Origin: Bordetella parapertussis
GTDB lineage: Bacteria; Pseudomonadota; Gammaproteobacteria; Burkholderiales; Burkholderiaceae_B
DNA length: 64,000 bases
Direction of reading: 5' to 3'
Assembly: GCA_945865935.1 (NCBI GenBank)
Contig: CAMBFI010000006.1
Span: forward strand, 91,534-155,533
The notes beneath the pieces are model-generated. The model was not told where the DNA came from, made no database searches, and was given only the letters and a program-made list of their open reading frames with translations. The translations under genes and the position numbers were made by a program. This document shows, piece after piece, positions 26,703-36,204 of the stretch (position 1 is the stretch's first letter; every line of letters starts with the position of its first letter).

Positions 26703-28331
26703 ATGACGACAGTCAAGTCACATACAAACGGATTTAACGGCTTACGCCGCGGTCTGCTCAGTTTAGCGCTGCTGGGATCGCTCACCCTCGCCGGTTGGAG
26801 CGTAACGACGTTGGCTCAGACCAAAGACCTGACCATTGCCTTGTCGACCCCGGTTACGACGGTTGATCCCCATTTTCATAATCTGTCACCCAATAACGCA
26901 ATGGCCGCGCACGTGTTTGAAACGCTGGTCAAAGCCGACGCAAGCCTAAAAACCTATCCCGGACTCGCAGAGTCATGGAAAGCCTTATCGGATACCGAAT
27001 GGGAATTTAAACTGCGTAAAGGCGTCAAGTGGCACAACGGCGAGCCCTTCACTGCAGAAGACGTAGCAGCCACCATTAAGCGTATTCCTAACGTGCCAAA
27101 CAGCCCCGCCTCGTTTGCGGTGTTTGTTCGAGCGATTAAAGAGGTCAAAATAATAGACCCGCACACCATTCGTTTCACAACTGCCACCACCTATCCATTG
27201 TTGCCCACGGACATGGTTTCCGTCGCGATCGTTCCTAAGTCAGTGGCCGAGACTGCAAAAACAGAGGAATTTAATTCTGGCAAAGCAATGATTGGAACCG
27301 GTCCATTCCGCTTTCAAGAATATGTCTCCGGTGATCGAATCATTTTGGTACGCAATAAAGATTATTACGGCGCCCAACAGAGCTGGGACAAGGTCACTTT
27401 CCGCATCATTACCAGCGCGCCTGCACGTGTTGCGGCGCTACTTTCAGGCGATGTGCAAATGATTGAAGGTGTACCGACCGCTGACGCAGCAAAACTCAGC
27501 AAGGATGCTCGGGTCACTGTTTCCAATGCCGTATCAAACCGCATGATCTACCTGCATCTAGACAGCAATCGCGAGAAGAACTCGCCTTTTGTAACCATGG
27601 CCGATGGCAAGCCACTCGAAGCCAATCCCCTTCGTGATGCGCGTGTACGTCGTGCGATCAGCAAGATGATCGATCGCAATGCCATTGTGTCGCGCGTCAT
27701 GGAAGGGCAAGCGATTGCGGCGGGCCAGTTGCTCGACGAGTCGTTTTTTGGAACGAGTAAAAAGCTCAAGCCCGACGCCTACGACCCGGCAGGTGCAAAA
27801 AAGCTGATGGCGGAAGCAGGCTACCCCAATGGATTCGGCGTAACCTTGCACTCACCCAACAATCGCTACATTAACGACGGTGCGACTGCACAAGCGGTTG
27901 CCCAGTTTCTCTCTCGCAATGGCGTCCCAACGAAAGTAGACACCATGCCTTCCAATATATTTTTTACACGGGCAAGTAAACTAGAGTTCTCGTTCATTTT
28001 AGCTGGCTGGGGAGCCGCCTCTGGCGACACCTCATCACCCTTGCGATCACTTTTAGCTACGTATAACGCGAAAGCGGGGATGGGCGCCGCCAACCGGGGC
28101 CGTTTTTCTAGCCCAGAACTTGATGCGCTCATCGCCAAAGCTGTTGTGATTATTGATGATAAGCAACGCGACGCTGCACTGGCGCTTGCAAGTGAAAAAG
28201 CCATCGAGCTCATGGGACTCATTCCATTGCATTACGAGGTCAGCACCTGGGCAACGCGCAAAGGGATCAACTACACGGGACGCGCCGATCAATATACGTT
28301 AGCCCAAGATGCCAAGCTCGCCGGCAAGTAA
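26703..28331 (+). CDS. ABC transporter substrate-binding protein (DppA/OppA type, SBP_bac_5)
   Basis: Periplasmic binding protein of 542 residues with a long signal peptide ending near TTLAQT. TKDLTIALSTPVTTVDPHFHN begins the mature part. The family 5 landmarks follow: AAHVFETLVKADASLKTYPGLAESW, EWEFKLRKGVKWHNGEPF and the DVAATIKRI segment. It is the first gene of a five-gene importer operon that ends with an aspartoacylase-type hydrolase. Peptides, N-acyl amino acids, opines and glutathione are usual ligands of this family; which one applies here is not visible. AGGAAATCGCC provides the ribosome binding site. Confidence 0.92.
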   Translation: MTTVKSHTNGFNGLRRGLLSLALLGSLTLAGWSVTTLAQTKDLTIALSTPVTTVDPHFHNLSPNNAMAAHVFETLVKADASLKTYPGLAESWKALSDTEWEFKLRKGVKWHNGEPFTAEDVAATIKRIPNVPNSPASFAVFVRAIKEVKIIDPHTIRFTTATTYPLLPTDMVSVAIVPKSVAETAKTEEFNSGKAMIGTGPFRFQEYVSGDRIILVRNKDYYGAQQSWDKVTFRIITSAPARVAALLSGDVQMIEGVPTADAAKLSKDARVTVSNAVSNRMIYLHLDSNREKNSPFVTMADGKPLEANPLRDARVRRAISKMIDRNAIVSRVMEGQAIAAGQLLDESFFGTSKKLKPDAYDPAGAKKLMAEAGYPNGFGVTLHSPNNRYINDGATAQAVAQFLSRNGVPTKVDTMPSNIFFTRASKLEFSFILAGWGAASGDTSSPLRSLLATYNAKAGMGAANRGRFSSPELDALIAKAVVIIDDKQRDAALALASEKAIELMGLIPLHYEVSTWATRKGINYTGRADQYTLAQDAKLAGK

Positions 28332-28381
28332 TCAACCAGTCGTTTGAGCTTGTAACTATTATCAAGAAAAGGCATTGATCC

Positions 28382-29359
28382 GTGACAGCTTTCGTCATTC
28401 GTCGTTTGGCTCAAGCCGTATTTGTTCTGTTTATCACATCAATTTTGGTATTTGGAGGCTTGTATCTCGTTGGAGACCCCATCGAGATACTCGTCCACCC
28501 CGAAGCAGATCAAATTGAAAGAGACCGTGCACGTGTCGCCCTGGGACTAGACAAACCTCTGGTTGAGCAATACCTGACGTTTCTCAAAGGGGCGGTAACG
28601 GGCAACCTAGGCAAATCCTTTGTCTACGCGCGTCCTGCACTCGATGTTATTTTCGAACGTATGCCAGCCACGATGGAGCTTGCCGTATTGGCAATGCTGA
28701 TATCGATCGTGCTGGGCATTCCTCTTGGACTCTATGCGGGGCTTAGGCCAAACTCGTTCATATCCCGCGGTATCATGACGGGGTCCATTGTTTGTTTCTC
28801 GTTACCCACTTTTTGGGTGGGTTTATTGCTGATCTTGTTATTTGCGGTAACGCTCGGTTGGCTACCCTCAACAGGACGAGGTCCCACCGAAGATATTTTC
28901 GGCCTTCAGCTTTCTATTTTTAGTCTCGAGGGTTTGAAATACGCGTTACTCCCTGCTTTGAATTTAGCCCTCTTGAAACTCGCGCTGATTATTCGACTCA
29001 CACGCGCACAGACACGCGAACAAAGCCTGCTTGATTACATTAAGTTTGCTCGAGCGAAAGGCTTGAGAACCTCTCGTGTGATCGGGGTCCATCTCCTGAA
29101 AAATATTCTGATTCCTTTAGTCACCGTCATTGGACTAGAGCTTGGCTCCGTGATTGCTTACGCGATTGTGACAGAGACGATTTTTGCGTGGCCCGGAATG
29201 GGCAAACTCGTCATCGACTCTATCTTTCAGCTCGACCGACCGATTGTGGTGGCTTACCTTTTAGTGGTCGTTTGCATGTACATCATCATTAACCTTGTCG
29301 TCGACATCCTCTACTCCTTGCTCGATCCGCGCGTTCGCATATCGGAGCAACACGGATGA
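28382..29359 (+). CDS. ABC transporter permease (DppB type), GTG start
   Basis: The 325-residue inner-membrane protein begins TAFVIRRLAQAVFVLFITSILVFG, the usual first helix of DppB permeases. It has a conserved LGLDKPLVEQYLTFLKGAVTGNLG loop, several membrane segments, and the EAA-type cytoplasmic loop DYIKFARAKGLRTSRVIGVHLLKN that contacts the ATPases. Translation starts at GTG 28382. The stop overlaps the next permease start as ATGA, so the two are co-translated. Confidence 0.92.
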   Translation: MTAFVIRRLAQAVFVLFITSILVFGGLYLVGDPIEILVHPEADQIERDRARVALGLDKPLVEQYLTFLKGAVTGNLGKSFVYARPALDVIFERMPATMELAVLAMLISIVLGIPLGLYAGLRPNSFISRGIMTGSIVCFSLPTFWVGLLLILLFAVTLGWLPSTGRGPTEDIFGLQLSIFSLEGLKYALLPALNLALLKLALIIRLTRAQTREQSLLDYIKFARAKGLRTSRVIGVHLLKNILIPLVTVIGLELGSVIAYAIVTETIFAWPGMGKLVIDSIFQLDRPIVVAYLLVVVCMYIIINLVVDILYSLLDPRVRISEQHG

Positions 29360-30258
29360 CCGAATCAGTACAAAAAATAGCAAAGGTTCAAACGCCTTTC
29401 AAACGCCTTTGCAGTCAGTTTGCCGAAAGCCCCGTCGCGTTAGTTGGCCTAGTCGTTCTGCTTGCGGTGATCTTTGTTGCGGTGTTTGCGCCGCTCATCT
29501 CTCCACAGAATCCCTATGATCTATCCAAACTAGATCTCATGGATGCTCGCTTGGCTCCTGGTGAAATCGGTTTAGGAGGGCAACACTATTTGCTCGGAAC
29601 CGATGGTCAAGGACGCGATATGGTGTCCGCTATTTTTTACGGGCTCCGCGTGTCGCTATATGTCGGTTTAACGAGCGGCATCATTGCGCTCGTGATTGGC
29701 AGTGTGCTGGGGGTACTGGCTGCTCATCTCGGTGGGCGGTTTGAGCAAATCATCATGCGAATAGTCGATATTCAACTTGGTTTCCCAGCCATACTCGTCG
29801 CCCTTGTATTACTTGCAGTGCTGGGCAAAGGTGTAGATAAGATCATCATCGCTTTGGTAAGCGTGCAATGGGCCTACTACGCGCGAACCGCTCGCTCAGC
29901 CGCTCTGGTCGAACGAGGCAAAGAGTATGTCGAGGCCGCACGTTCACTGGGTCTCAAAGGTTCGCGCATTGTGTTGCGGCACTTGCTTCCCAACGCCATG
30001 GCTCCTCTGATCGTTGTTGGCACAGTCCAAGTCGCGCATGCCATCGCTCTAGAGGCCACCCTTTCCTTCCTGGGCCTTGGATTGCCCGCAACGGAACCCT
30101 CTTTAGGTTTATTGATTTCGAACGGCTATGAATATTTGTTATCCGGAAAATACTGGATCAGCGTTTATCCTGGGATCGCCTTGTTGATAACAATCCTTGC
30201 GATCAATCTCGTTGGTGATCAGTTACGTGACATCCTGAATCCGAGGCTCTCACGATGA
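29356..30258 (+). CDS. ABC transporter permease (DppC type)
   Basis: The 300-residue permease has the N-terminal cytoplasmic tail and first helix typical of DppC (ALVGLVVLLAVIFVAVFAPLI), HYLLGTDGQGRDMVSAIFYG, and the EAA loop YVEAARSLGLKGSRIVLRH. It overlaps the DppB-type gene upstream and the first ATPase gene downstream by 4 bp each. Together with DppB it forms the membrane pore of the importer. Confidence 0.92.
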   Translation: MTESVQKIAKVQTPFKRLCSQFAESPVALVGLVVLLAVIFVAVFAPLISPQNPYDLSKLDLMDARLAPGEIGLGGQHYLLGTDGQGRDMVSAIFYGLRVSLYVGLTSGIIALVIGSVLGVLAAHLGGRFEQIIMRIVDIQLGFPAILVALVLLAVLGKGVDKIIIALVSVQWAYYARTARSAALVERGKEYVEAARSLGLKGSRIVLRHLLPNAMAPLIVVGTVQVAHAIALEATLSFLGLGLPATEPSLGLLISNGYEYLLSGKYWISVYPGIALLITILAINLVGDQLRDILNPRLSR

Positions 30259-31250
30259 CAAACTTACTCTCCATTAAAAATCTGCGAACGGAATTTGATA
30301 CCCGCAACGGCTTACTCCCTGCGGTCGCGGATGTCTCGATCGAGCTCGCGCGTGGTCAAGTACTTGGACTGGTGGGCGAATCAGGCTCAGGCAAATCGGT
30401 AACAGGCTTTTCTATTCTCGGACTAGTGGATCTGCCTGGACGTATCGCCTCAGGCAGCGTTATCTTTGACGGACAAGAACTTGTAGGGTGTGATCAAGAG
30501 TCTCTGAGGAAGTTGCGTGGCAAGCGTATCGCCATGATTTTTCAAGATCCGATGATGACACTCAATCCTGTTCTGACCGTCGAGACGCAGATGGTCGAAA
30601 CCGTGCTCGCGCACGAAGCTGTCAGTAAGGCGGTTGCCCGCAGCCGTGCGGTTGAAGTCTTGGGTAAAGTGGGCATTGCCTCGCCCTCCGAGCGAATTGG
30701 ACAATATCCTCATCAGTTTTCGGGCGGGATGCGGCAACGCGTTGCGATCGCAATTGCAATGCTCCATCGCCCAGACCTCATCATCGCCGACGAGCCAACG
30801 ACAGCGTTGGATGTCACGGTGCAAGGCCAAATTCTGTACGAGATGCAACAACTGGTTAGCAACTCCGGCACAGCCCTGATTTGGATTACACACGATCTCG
30901 CTGTGGTGGCTGGCTTGGCCGACCATATTGCCGTGATGTACGCGGGTCGAATTGTCGAATACGGCACGGCTGAAGCCGTATTAAATGATCCGCGCCATCC
31001 CTATACGCGTGGACTTCTTGACTCCGTACCCACCACGACCACACCTGGCATGCGCTTAAGACAAATTCCTGGTGCGACACCTTCCATCACCGAGCTGGGT
31101 GCCTCGTGCGCCTTTGCTGCACGCTGTAACTATGTTCAAGCTGCTTGCACTCAGATGCCAGACATGTCATCGCTTGGTGCACATCAGGTGCGCTGTTGGC
31201 ACCCTTTGATGCCTGGGCATGTGACTAAGCACAGCGAGGTTTCGCGATGA
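30255..31250 (+). CDS. ABC transporter ATPase (DppD type)
   Basis: The 331-residue ATPase has Walker A GESGSGKS at 41-48, the Q-loop in MIFQDPMMTLNP, the signature FSGGMRQRV and Walker B LIIADEPTTALDVT. The C-terminal extension (CAFAARCNYVQAACTQMP) is the cysteine-bearing region of oligopeptide/dipeptide importers. ATGA overlaps join it to the permease before and the second ATPase after. Confidence 0.93.
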   Translation: MTNLLSIKNLRTEFDTRNGLLPAVADVSIELARGQVLGLVGESGSGKSVTGFSILGLVDLPGRIASGSVIFDGQELVGCDQESLRKLRGKRIAMIFQDPMMTLNPVLTVETQMVETVLAHEAVSKAVARSRAVEVLGKVGIASPSERIGQYPHQFSGGMRQRVAIAIAMLHRPDLIIADEPTTALDVTVQGQILYEMQQLVSNSGTALIWITHDLAVVAGLADHIAVMYAGRIVEYGTAEAVLNDPRHPYTRGLLDSVPTTTTPGMRLRQIPGATPSITELGASCAFAARCNYVQAACTQMPDMSSLGAHQVRCWHPLMPGHVTKHSEVSR

Positions 31251-32230
31251 CTGAGTTATTAACGTTTGAAAAGGTGTCAAAGCGCTTTGGTCGAAAGCTG
31301 GATATTTTTGAAAAAATTGCACGAACAATTGGCGCAGATATTCAAGCCCACACCGTGCACGCCGTCGATCACGTGTCATTCAGTATTCATGATGGGGAAG
31401 TCGTTGGTCTTGTGGGAGAGTCTGGCTGCGGCAAGTCAACGCTGGGCAGATTAGGTTGCGGCTTGCACACTCCAACCGAGGGCACGGTGCGCTACCGCGG
31501 ATTGCCACTCGAAACACATAGCGGGATTCGTCGACCCATTCAACTTATTTTTCAAGATCCCTTTGCCTCGCTTAACCCGCGCATGCGTGTGCTTGATATT
31601 GTTGGAGAAGCACCGCGCGTACACGGTTTGATTGACCGAGCAGAGGTCAGTGATTACGTGGCGAATTTACTTAAACAAGTCGGTTTAGATCCCACGTATA
31701 TGCAACGCTATCCGCATCAGTTTTCTGGCGGACAGCGCGCGCGCATCGGTATCGCTCGCGCCCTAGCGGTGAAGCCTGAGTTCTTGGTGTGCGACGAAGC
31801 TGTCGCAGCGCTTGATGTATCGATCCAGGCACAAGTACTGAATCTCTTTATGGATTTGCGTGATGACTTGGGCTTAACCTACATGTTCATCAGCCACGAT
31901 TTGGGCGTGGTCAGACACCTCTCGAATCGTGTGGTGGTGATGTATCTTGGTCGCGTAGCAGAAATCGCTCCAACCGAAGAGCTGTTTGCCGAGCCAAACC
32001 ATCCCTACACACAAGCCTTGCTGCAAGAGATCCCTCGTATTGATCGCACGCATCGTACCTTTGTGCCGATCCGCGGCGAAATCCCCTCGCCGCTTGCACC
32101 ACCCTCTGGCTGTCATTTCCACCCGCGCTGCCCGCACGCGATGCCGCGCTGCGCCCAGGAAGCACCGACCCTTCGCGAAATTAGCCCCGGGCGACTCTCC
32201 GCCTGTCACCTTAACGATCCTGCCACCTGA
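31247..32230 (+). CDS. ABC transporter ATPase (DppF type)
   Basis: The 327-residue second ATPase has Walker A GESGCGKST at 57-65, IFQDPFASLNPRM, the signature FSGGQRARIGIARAL and Walker B FLVCDEAVAALDVS. The usual DEP is DEA here, a change seen in some DppF-like proteins that leaves the catalytic glutamate intact. The C-terminal GCHFHPRCPHAMPRC motif marks the peptide-importer subfamily. It begins in the stop of the first ATPase gene and is followed after 3 bp by the hydrolase gene. Confidence 0.93.
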   Translation: MTELLTFEKVSKRFGRKLDIFEKIARTIGADIQAHTVHAVDHVSFSIHDGEVVGLVGESGCGKSTLGRLGCGLHTPTEGTVRYRGLPLETHSGIRRPIQLIFQDPFASLNPRMRVLDIVGEAPRVHGLIDRAEVSDYVANLLKQVGLDPTYMQRYPHQFSGGQRARIGIARALAVKPEFLVCDEAVAALDVSIQAQVLNLFMDLRDDLGLTYMFISHDLGVVRHLSNRVVVMYLGRVAEIAPTEELFAEPNHPYTQALLQEIPRIDRTHRTFVPIRGEIPSPLAPPSGCHFHPRCPHAMPRCAQEAPTLREISPGRLSACHLNDPAT

Positions 32231-32233
32231 CAC

Positions 32234-33199
32234 ATGAAACGAAGCCATTCTGTTGAATTACAAGCCCCAGACTTAAGCGCGTGGGAAAACTCCAATACGG
32301 ATGTGCCCTTTGTTTGGAGCTTCGACTCCGGCAAACCCGGTCCGCATGTGATGGTCCAAGCCCTCACGCACGGTAACGAGATTTGTGGCGCGATCGTGGT
32401 TGATTGGCTGATGCAGCAAAAGGTACGACCCAAGGCAGGACGTTTAACAATTGCTTTCGCCAACATGCTGGCCTACGCAAATTGGGATCCGTTAAACCCC
32501 AGCAAAAGTCGTTTTGTAGACGAAGATTACAACCGCGTCTGGGGTGATGACGTCCTTCTGGGTAGTCGTGATTCCGCAGAGCTACGGCGTGCTCGCACTC
32601 TGCGCCCTTTTGTGGATAGCTGCGATTACCTGCTGGATATTCACTCGATGTCAGAGCCCTGCGCCCCCATCATGGTTTGTGGTGCAACCGGACAAGGAGG
32701 CGAGAAAAGCGCCGCGCTTTCTAAGCTGCTTGGCCTACCAGAGAACCTACTCATCGACACCGGACACCCTGCCGGTCTACGCATGATCGAACGCGGCGGT
32801 TTCGGCAAACCGAATGATCCGCGCACGGGTCTGCTCATTGAGTGCGGTCAGCATTGGGAGAAGTCATCGGTTGATGTGGCCAACGACTCACTGTTACTGT
32901 TTCTCAAACACTTCAGTGTGATCGATGCGGCCTTCGCGCAAGCCCACTTGCGGCAACCGCTACCCGCTAGACAACGCATCATCCGTGTAACAGAGGCCGT
33001 TGTCGCTAAATCTACGGGTTTCAGCTTTAACAAGCCCTACACTGGTTTGGAAGTGATCACGAAGAAAGGCGATTTAATCGCCACGGATGGGGATCAACGT
33101 ATCGTCGCCCCCTACGACAACACCGTGCTCGTGATGCCATCCACGTCCAACGTACGTGTGGGAGCAACCACAGTACGTTTTGGACGTTTCGAAGACTGA
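32234..33199 (+). CDS. Succinylglutamate desuccinylase/aspartoacylase family amidohydrolase
   Basis: Zinc carboxypeptidase-like protein of 321 residues. The metal ligands are His46 and Glu49 in ALTHGNEICG and His137 in LLDIHSMSEPC. FVDEDYNRVWGDD (94-106) carries the Arg/Asn substrate residues, and LLIECGQHW holds the likely catalytic glutamate. Family members cut N-acyl groups from amino acids (N-acetylaspartate, N-succinylglutamate). Its position 3 bp after the ABC ATPase gene suggests that it processes the imported compound, so an N-acylated amino acid is a reasonable guess for the transporter's ligand. Confidence 0.87.
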   Translation: MKRSHSVELQAPDLSAWENSNTDVPFVWSFDSGKPGPHVMVQALTHGNEICGAIVVDWLMQQKVRPKAGRLTIAFANMLAYANWDPLNPSKSRFVDEDYNRVWGDDVLLGSRDSAELRRARTLRPFVDSCDYLLDIHSMSEPCAPIMVCGATGQGGEKSAALSKLLGLPENLLIDTGHPAGLRMIERGGFGKPNDPRTGLLIECGQHWEKSSVDVANDSLLLFLKHFSVIDAAFAQAHLRQPLPARQRIIRVTEAVVAKSTGFSFNKPYTGLEVITKKGDLIATDGDQRIVAPYDNTVLVMPSTSNVRVGATTVRFGRFED

Positions 33200-33209
33200 G
33201 TTCTGTGTC

Positions 33210-34190
33210 TTATTGCTGAACGGTGATCTTACGATCACGAATGATTTTGCCCCAAGTGTCTGACTCCTTAGCAATATATTTTGCTAAGTCGTCACGCGTG
33301 CCTGGAGTAAGCGTCAGGCCTTTGTCCCGCAGTTCTTTTGAGGTGACGGGATCCGTGATGACCTTGATCAACTCTTTGTTCCAGCGATCCAGTATTGTTG
33401 GTGGTGTTTTTGCCGAGGCGACAAACGCGTACCAGTTGTCAGCGTCAAAACCTGGGTAGCCCGACTCGGCGATAGTCGGGATCTCTGGAAAAATATCGAC
33501 GCGTTTGCTGCTCGTCTGCGCCAAGGCAACTAGCTTGCCCGAACGGATGTGAGGTGCAGCAGATGGTAGAGCTGCATAGTAGACCGTGACACGATTACCC
33601 ATCACATCGACGGTTGCAGCCCCACCCCCTTTGTATGGTACGTGGACGATATCAACACCGGCACGCTGGTTAAATAACTCACCCTGGAGGTGCGAGGCCG
33701 AACCAGAACCCGTCGAGGCGAACGTCAATTTGCCCGGTTCTTTTTTGGCAAGATCCACCAAGTCCTTTAGGCTCTTGATTCCGGATTCAGGTGATACCAA
33801 CAGGACATTCGGAAAACTACCGCCCATTGCAAGCGGTGCGATATCCTTGACGGGGTCGTAAGGAATTTTCATCAAGTGCGAAGCAATCGACAGCGGACCG
33901 ATCGAACCAAGCATAATCACCGAGCCATCAGCGGGGCCGGTCACAACGGTGTTCGTTGCGATATTGCCCCCCGCCCCGGGCTTATTGTCCACAACGACTT
34001 TAATCCCAAGGTTCTCTGACAACTTCTTACCGATCACGCGCGCGGCGATGTCATTCGCACCGCCTGGAGGGAATCCTACATAGAGCGTCACGCCTTTCGA
34101 GGGCGGAAACTCCTGCGCAACAACTTGCGTTGCCATGCAACCTAGTGAAACGGCCGTCGCTGTTAGCACGGTCAAAAAAGTTTTTTTCAT
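33210..34190 (-). CDS. Bug/TctC-family periplasmic carboxylate receptor
   Basis: Orphan receptor of 326 residues. The signal peptide is MKKTFLTVLTATAVSLGCMATQ, cleaved near VVAQE. The mature protein has VTLYVGFPPGGANDIAARVI, VVVDNKPGAGGNIATNTVV and GKLTFASTGSGSASHLQGE. The start at 34190 follows GGGACAAAAC; the longer frame to 34376 runs back into the TrhO gene and is rejected. It ends 10 bp from the stop of the convergent hydrolase gene and starts 25 bp after TrhO, so read-through from TrhO is possible. Confidence 0.9.
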   Translation of the reverse strand: MKKTFLTVLTATAVSLGCMATQVVAQEFPPSKGVTLYVGFPPGGANDIAARVIGKKLSENLGIKVVVDNKPGAGGNIATNTVVTGPADGSVIMLGSIGPLSIASHLMKIPYDPVKDIAPLAMGGSFPNVLLVSPESGIKSLKDLVDLAKKEPGKLTFASTGSGSASHLQGELFNQRAGVDIVHVPYKGGGAATVDVMGNRVTVYYAALPSAAPHIRSGKLVALAQTSSKRVDIFPEIPTIAESGYPGFDADNWYAFVASAKTPPTILDRWNKELIKVITDPVTSKELRDKGLTLTPGTRDDLAKYIAKESDTWGKIIRDRKITVQQ

Positions 34191-34215
34191 GTTTTGTCCC
34201 AGTTCAAATGTATCG

Positions 34216-35160
34216 CTATTGAATCTCTGGCATCTTAACGCCAATATGAGATTTATTTCTAGTCTCTGCAAGTTCGCACTGCCGCTGTCGTTCCCGTGCC
34301 GTTTTTTTTTGCTCAGAGGTTGTCCGATCAAAACATCTTGGACAACTGACGCCAAGCTCAAATTTATCTGACTCAACAGCGCTCAGGGGAAAGGGCTGAC
34401 GACAACACCGGCACAGACGGCTTTCACCCCGCTGCAGGCCGTGTGTCACGGCCACACGCTCGTCAAAGACGAAACACTCTCCCCGCCAAAGACTTTCCTC
34501 TGGCGAGACAGTCTCAAGGTATTTCAAAATCCCGCCCTCTAGATGATAGACCTCGTCATACCCCTTGGCACGCATCATTGCGGTTGATTTTTCACACCGT
34601 ATCCCACCGGTACAAAACATGGCAACTTTCGGTCGTTTGCCGTCGACCGCCTTCAATTCGTCCGCTTCATTCACCCAGGCTGGTAATTGAGAGAAGGTCC
34701 GTACTTTAGGATCGATCGCCCGTTCGAACGTACCAAGCTCGACCTCATAATCGTTGCGTGTGTCAATTAACACCACAGCCGGATCGCTAATCAACGCATT
34801 CCAATCCTCTGGCTTAACGTAGGTCCCAGCCATGGTAATTGGACTGACCTCAGGTACGCCGGAGGTCACAATTTCTTTCTTTAGGCGAACGCGCATGCGT
34901 CGGAATGGGGGTAACTCTGACCAAGACTCCTTGGGTTGCAAGTCTGCAAACTTTGGGTCTGCTCGCAGATACGCGAGTACAGCTCGAATAGCGTCTTCAG
35001 GGCCTGCAATCGTGCTGTTAATCCCCTCTTTCGCGAGCAGGATAAGGCCTTTGACACCTTGCTGCTCACACAATGCCAAGAGCGGCGCCCGACGCGCCTC
35101 AATATCTGACAGCTCGACAAATTTATAAAAGGCAACTGTCAAGAAATTGTGTAAATTCAT
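34216..35160 (-). CDS. trhO: tRNA uridine 5-oxyacetic acid/5-hydroxyuridine synthase TrhO
   Basis: The 314-residue protein matches TrhO (YceA), which hydroxylates uridine 34 of tRNAs. An N-terminal acylphosphatase-like domain (VKGLILLAKEGINSTIAG, 36-53) is followed by a rhodanese domain with active Cys183 in FCTGGIRCEKS. The C-terminal tail has two cysteine pairs, CRCC (250-253) and CPRC (273-276), probably zinc-binding. AGGGT precedes the ATG. It is a housekeeping RNA-modification gene among catabolic genes and is divergent from the Bug receptor pair. Confidence 0.92.
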   Translation of the reverse strand: MNLHNFLTVAFYKFVELSDIEARRAPLLALCEQQGVKGLILLAKEGINSTIAGPEDAIRAVLAYLRADPKFADLQPKESWSELPPFRRMRVRLKKEIVTSGVPEVSPITMAGTYVKPEDWNALISDPAVVLIDTRNDYEVELGTFERAIDPKVRTFSQLPAWVNEADELKAVDGKRPKVAMFCTGGIRCEKSTAMMRAKGYDEVYHLEGGILKYLETVSPEESLWRGECFVFDERVAVTHGLQRGESRLCRCCRQPFPLSAVESDKFELGVSCPRCFDRTTSEQKKTARERQRQCELAETRNKSHIGVKMPEIQ

Positions 35161-35234
35161 ACCCTGATTTTAAGCCTGACTGCGCTAAGAGTGCGTTAAC
35201 ATTTGCAAATAGCTGTTCAAACTTGGAGACATAC

Positions 35235-36194
35235 ATGAATTTCATAACAAAATGGGTCGGAGTCGTTGCGCTGATGTGCACAACGAGTGGCATGGCACAG
35301 ACCTACCCTAACAAGCCCATCACACTGGTCATTCCTTTCGCTGCAGGCAGCGGTACTGACTTCGTGGCACGCAACGTGGCGCAAAAGCTTTCTGAGCGCT
35401 TAAAGCAGCCTGTGGTGGTAGACAACAAGGCGGGTGCAAGCGCGCAAATCGCCGCACAGTTTGTCGCCAAGGCTGCACCAGATGGTTATACGTTGTTCAT
35501 GACCACCAATACATCGCACTCCGCGAACCCGTGGATGTTCAAAACGCTGAACTACGATCCCATCAAGGATTTCACGCCCATCGTGCGCGTAGGCGAGCTT
35601 CCCTTTGCGCTTGCGATCAATCCAAAAATCCCAGCTAAAACCTTGCAAGAGTTTATCGACTATGCAAAGAAGACTCCCGGCAAGCTGGCCTATGCCACGC
35701 CCAACAGCACATCGCTGGTGGCAATGGAAACAATCAAAAAAATTGCTGGCTTAGATATTGTCGGCGTTCCCTATAAAGCAAGCCCTCAAGCCATGACTGA
35801 CCTGATCGCGGGTGAAGTACACGTGTACGTTGTCGATCTAGGCTCGGGTATGGCATCACTCAAGTCCGATCGGGTTCGCTTACTTGCCGTGACCACAGCA
35901 AAAGGCTCACAAAGCTTTCCCGGTACGCCTGCGATTGCCAGCGTCGTCAAAGGGTTTGACTTAGTCTCATGGAATGGAATTTTTGGCCCAGCTAATCTGC
36001 CACGCCCCATCGTCGACAAAATCAACGCTGAGATGCAAGCCGTCTTTGCAGACAAGGATTTCCAAGCAAGGATTGCTGCCACAGGTTTTGAGCTCGATCC
36101 GACCAAAACACCTGAAGAGTTCGCAAAATACGTCGACTTTCAACTTAAGCACTGGGGCGAGATGCTCCGTAATGCTGGTGTGAAACCACAATAG
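35235..36194 (+). CDS. Bug/TctC-family periplasmic carboxylate receptor
   Basis: Orphan receptor of 319 residues. The signal peptide is MNFITKWVGVVALMCTTSGMAQ. Then come YPNKPITLVIPFAAGSGTDFVA, VVVDNKAGASAQIAAQFVAKA and PGKLAYATPNSTSLVAME. The ligand loop reads FAAGSGTD instead of the common FPAGGxxD. The start at 35235 has GGAG seven bases upstream; the longer frame to 35073 overlaps TrhO antisense and is rejected. A second Bug gene starts 10 bp after the stop, so the two form a tandem unit. Confidence 0.9.
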   Translation: MNFITKWVGVVALMCTTSGMAQTYPNKPITLVIPFAAGSGTDFVARNVAQKLSERLKQPVVVDNKAGASAQIAAQFVAKAAPDGYTLFMTTNTSHSANPWMFKTLNYDPIKDFTPIVRVGELPFALAINPKIPAKTLQEFIDYAKKTPGKLAYATPNSTSLVAMETIKKIAGLDIVGVPYKASPQAMTDLIAGEVHVYVVDLGSGMASLKSDRVRLLAVTTAKGSQSFPGTPAIASVVKGFDLVSWNGIFGPANLPRPIVDKINAEMQAVFADKDFQARIAATGFELDPTKTPEEFAKYVDFQLKHWGEMLRNAGVKPQ

Positions 36195-36204
36195 GGGTGA
36201 CCTC

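Noticed and set aside
35073..35234. N-terminal extension of the Bug receptor at 35235
   Set aside because: It runs antisense through TrhO and has no signal peptide; the ATG at 35235 has GGAG and opens a clear signal peptide.
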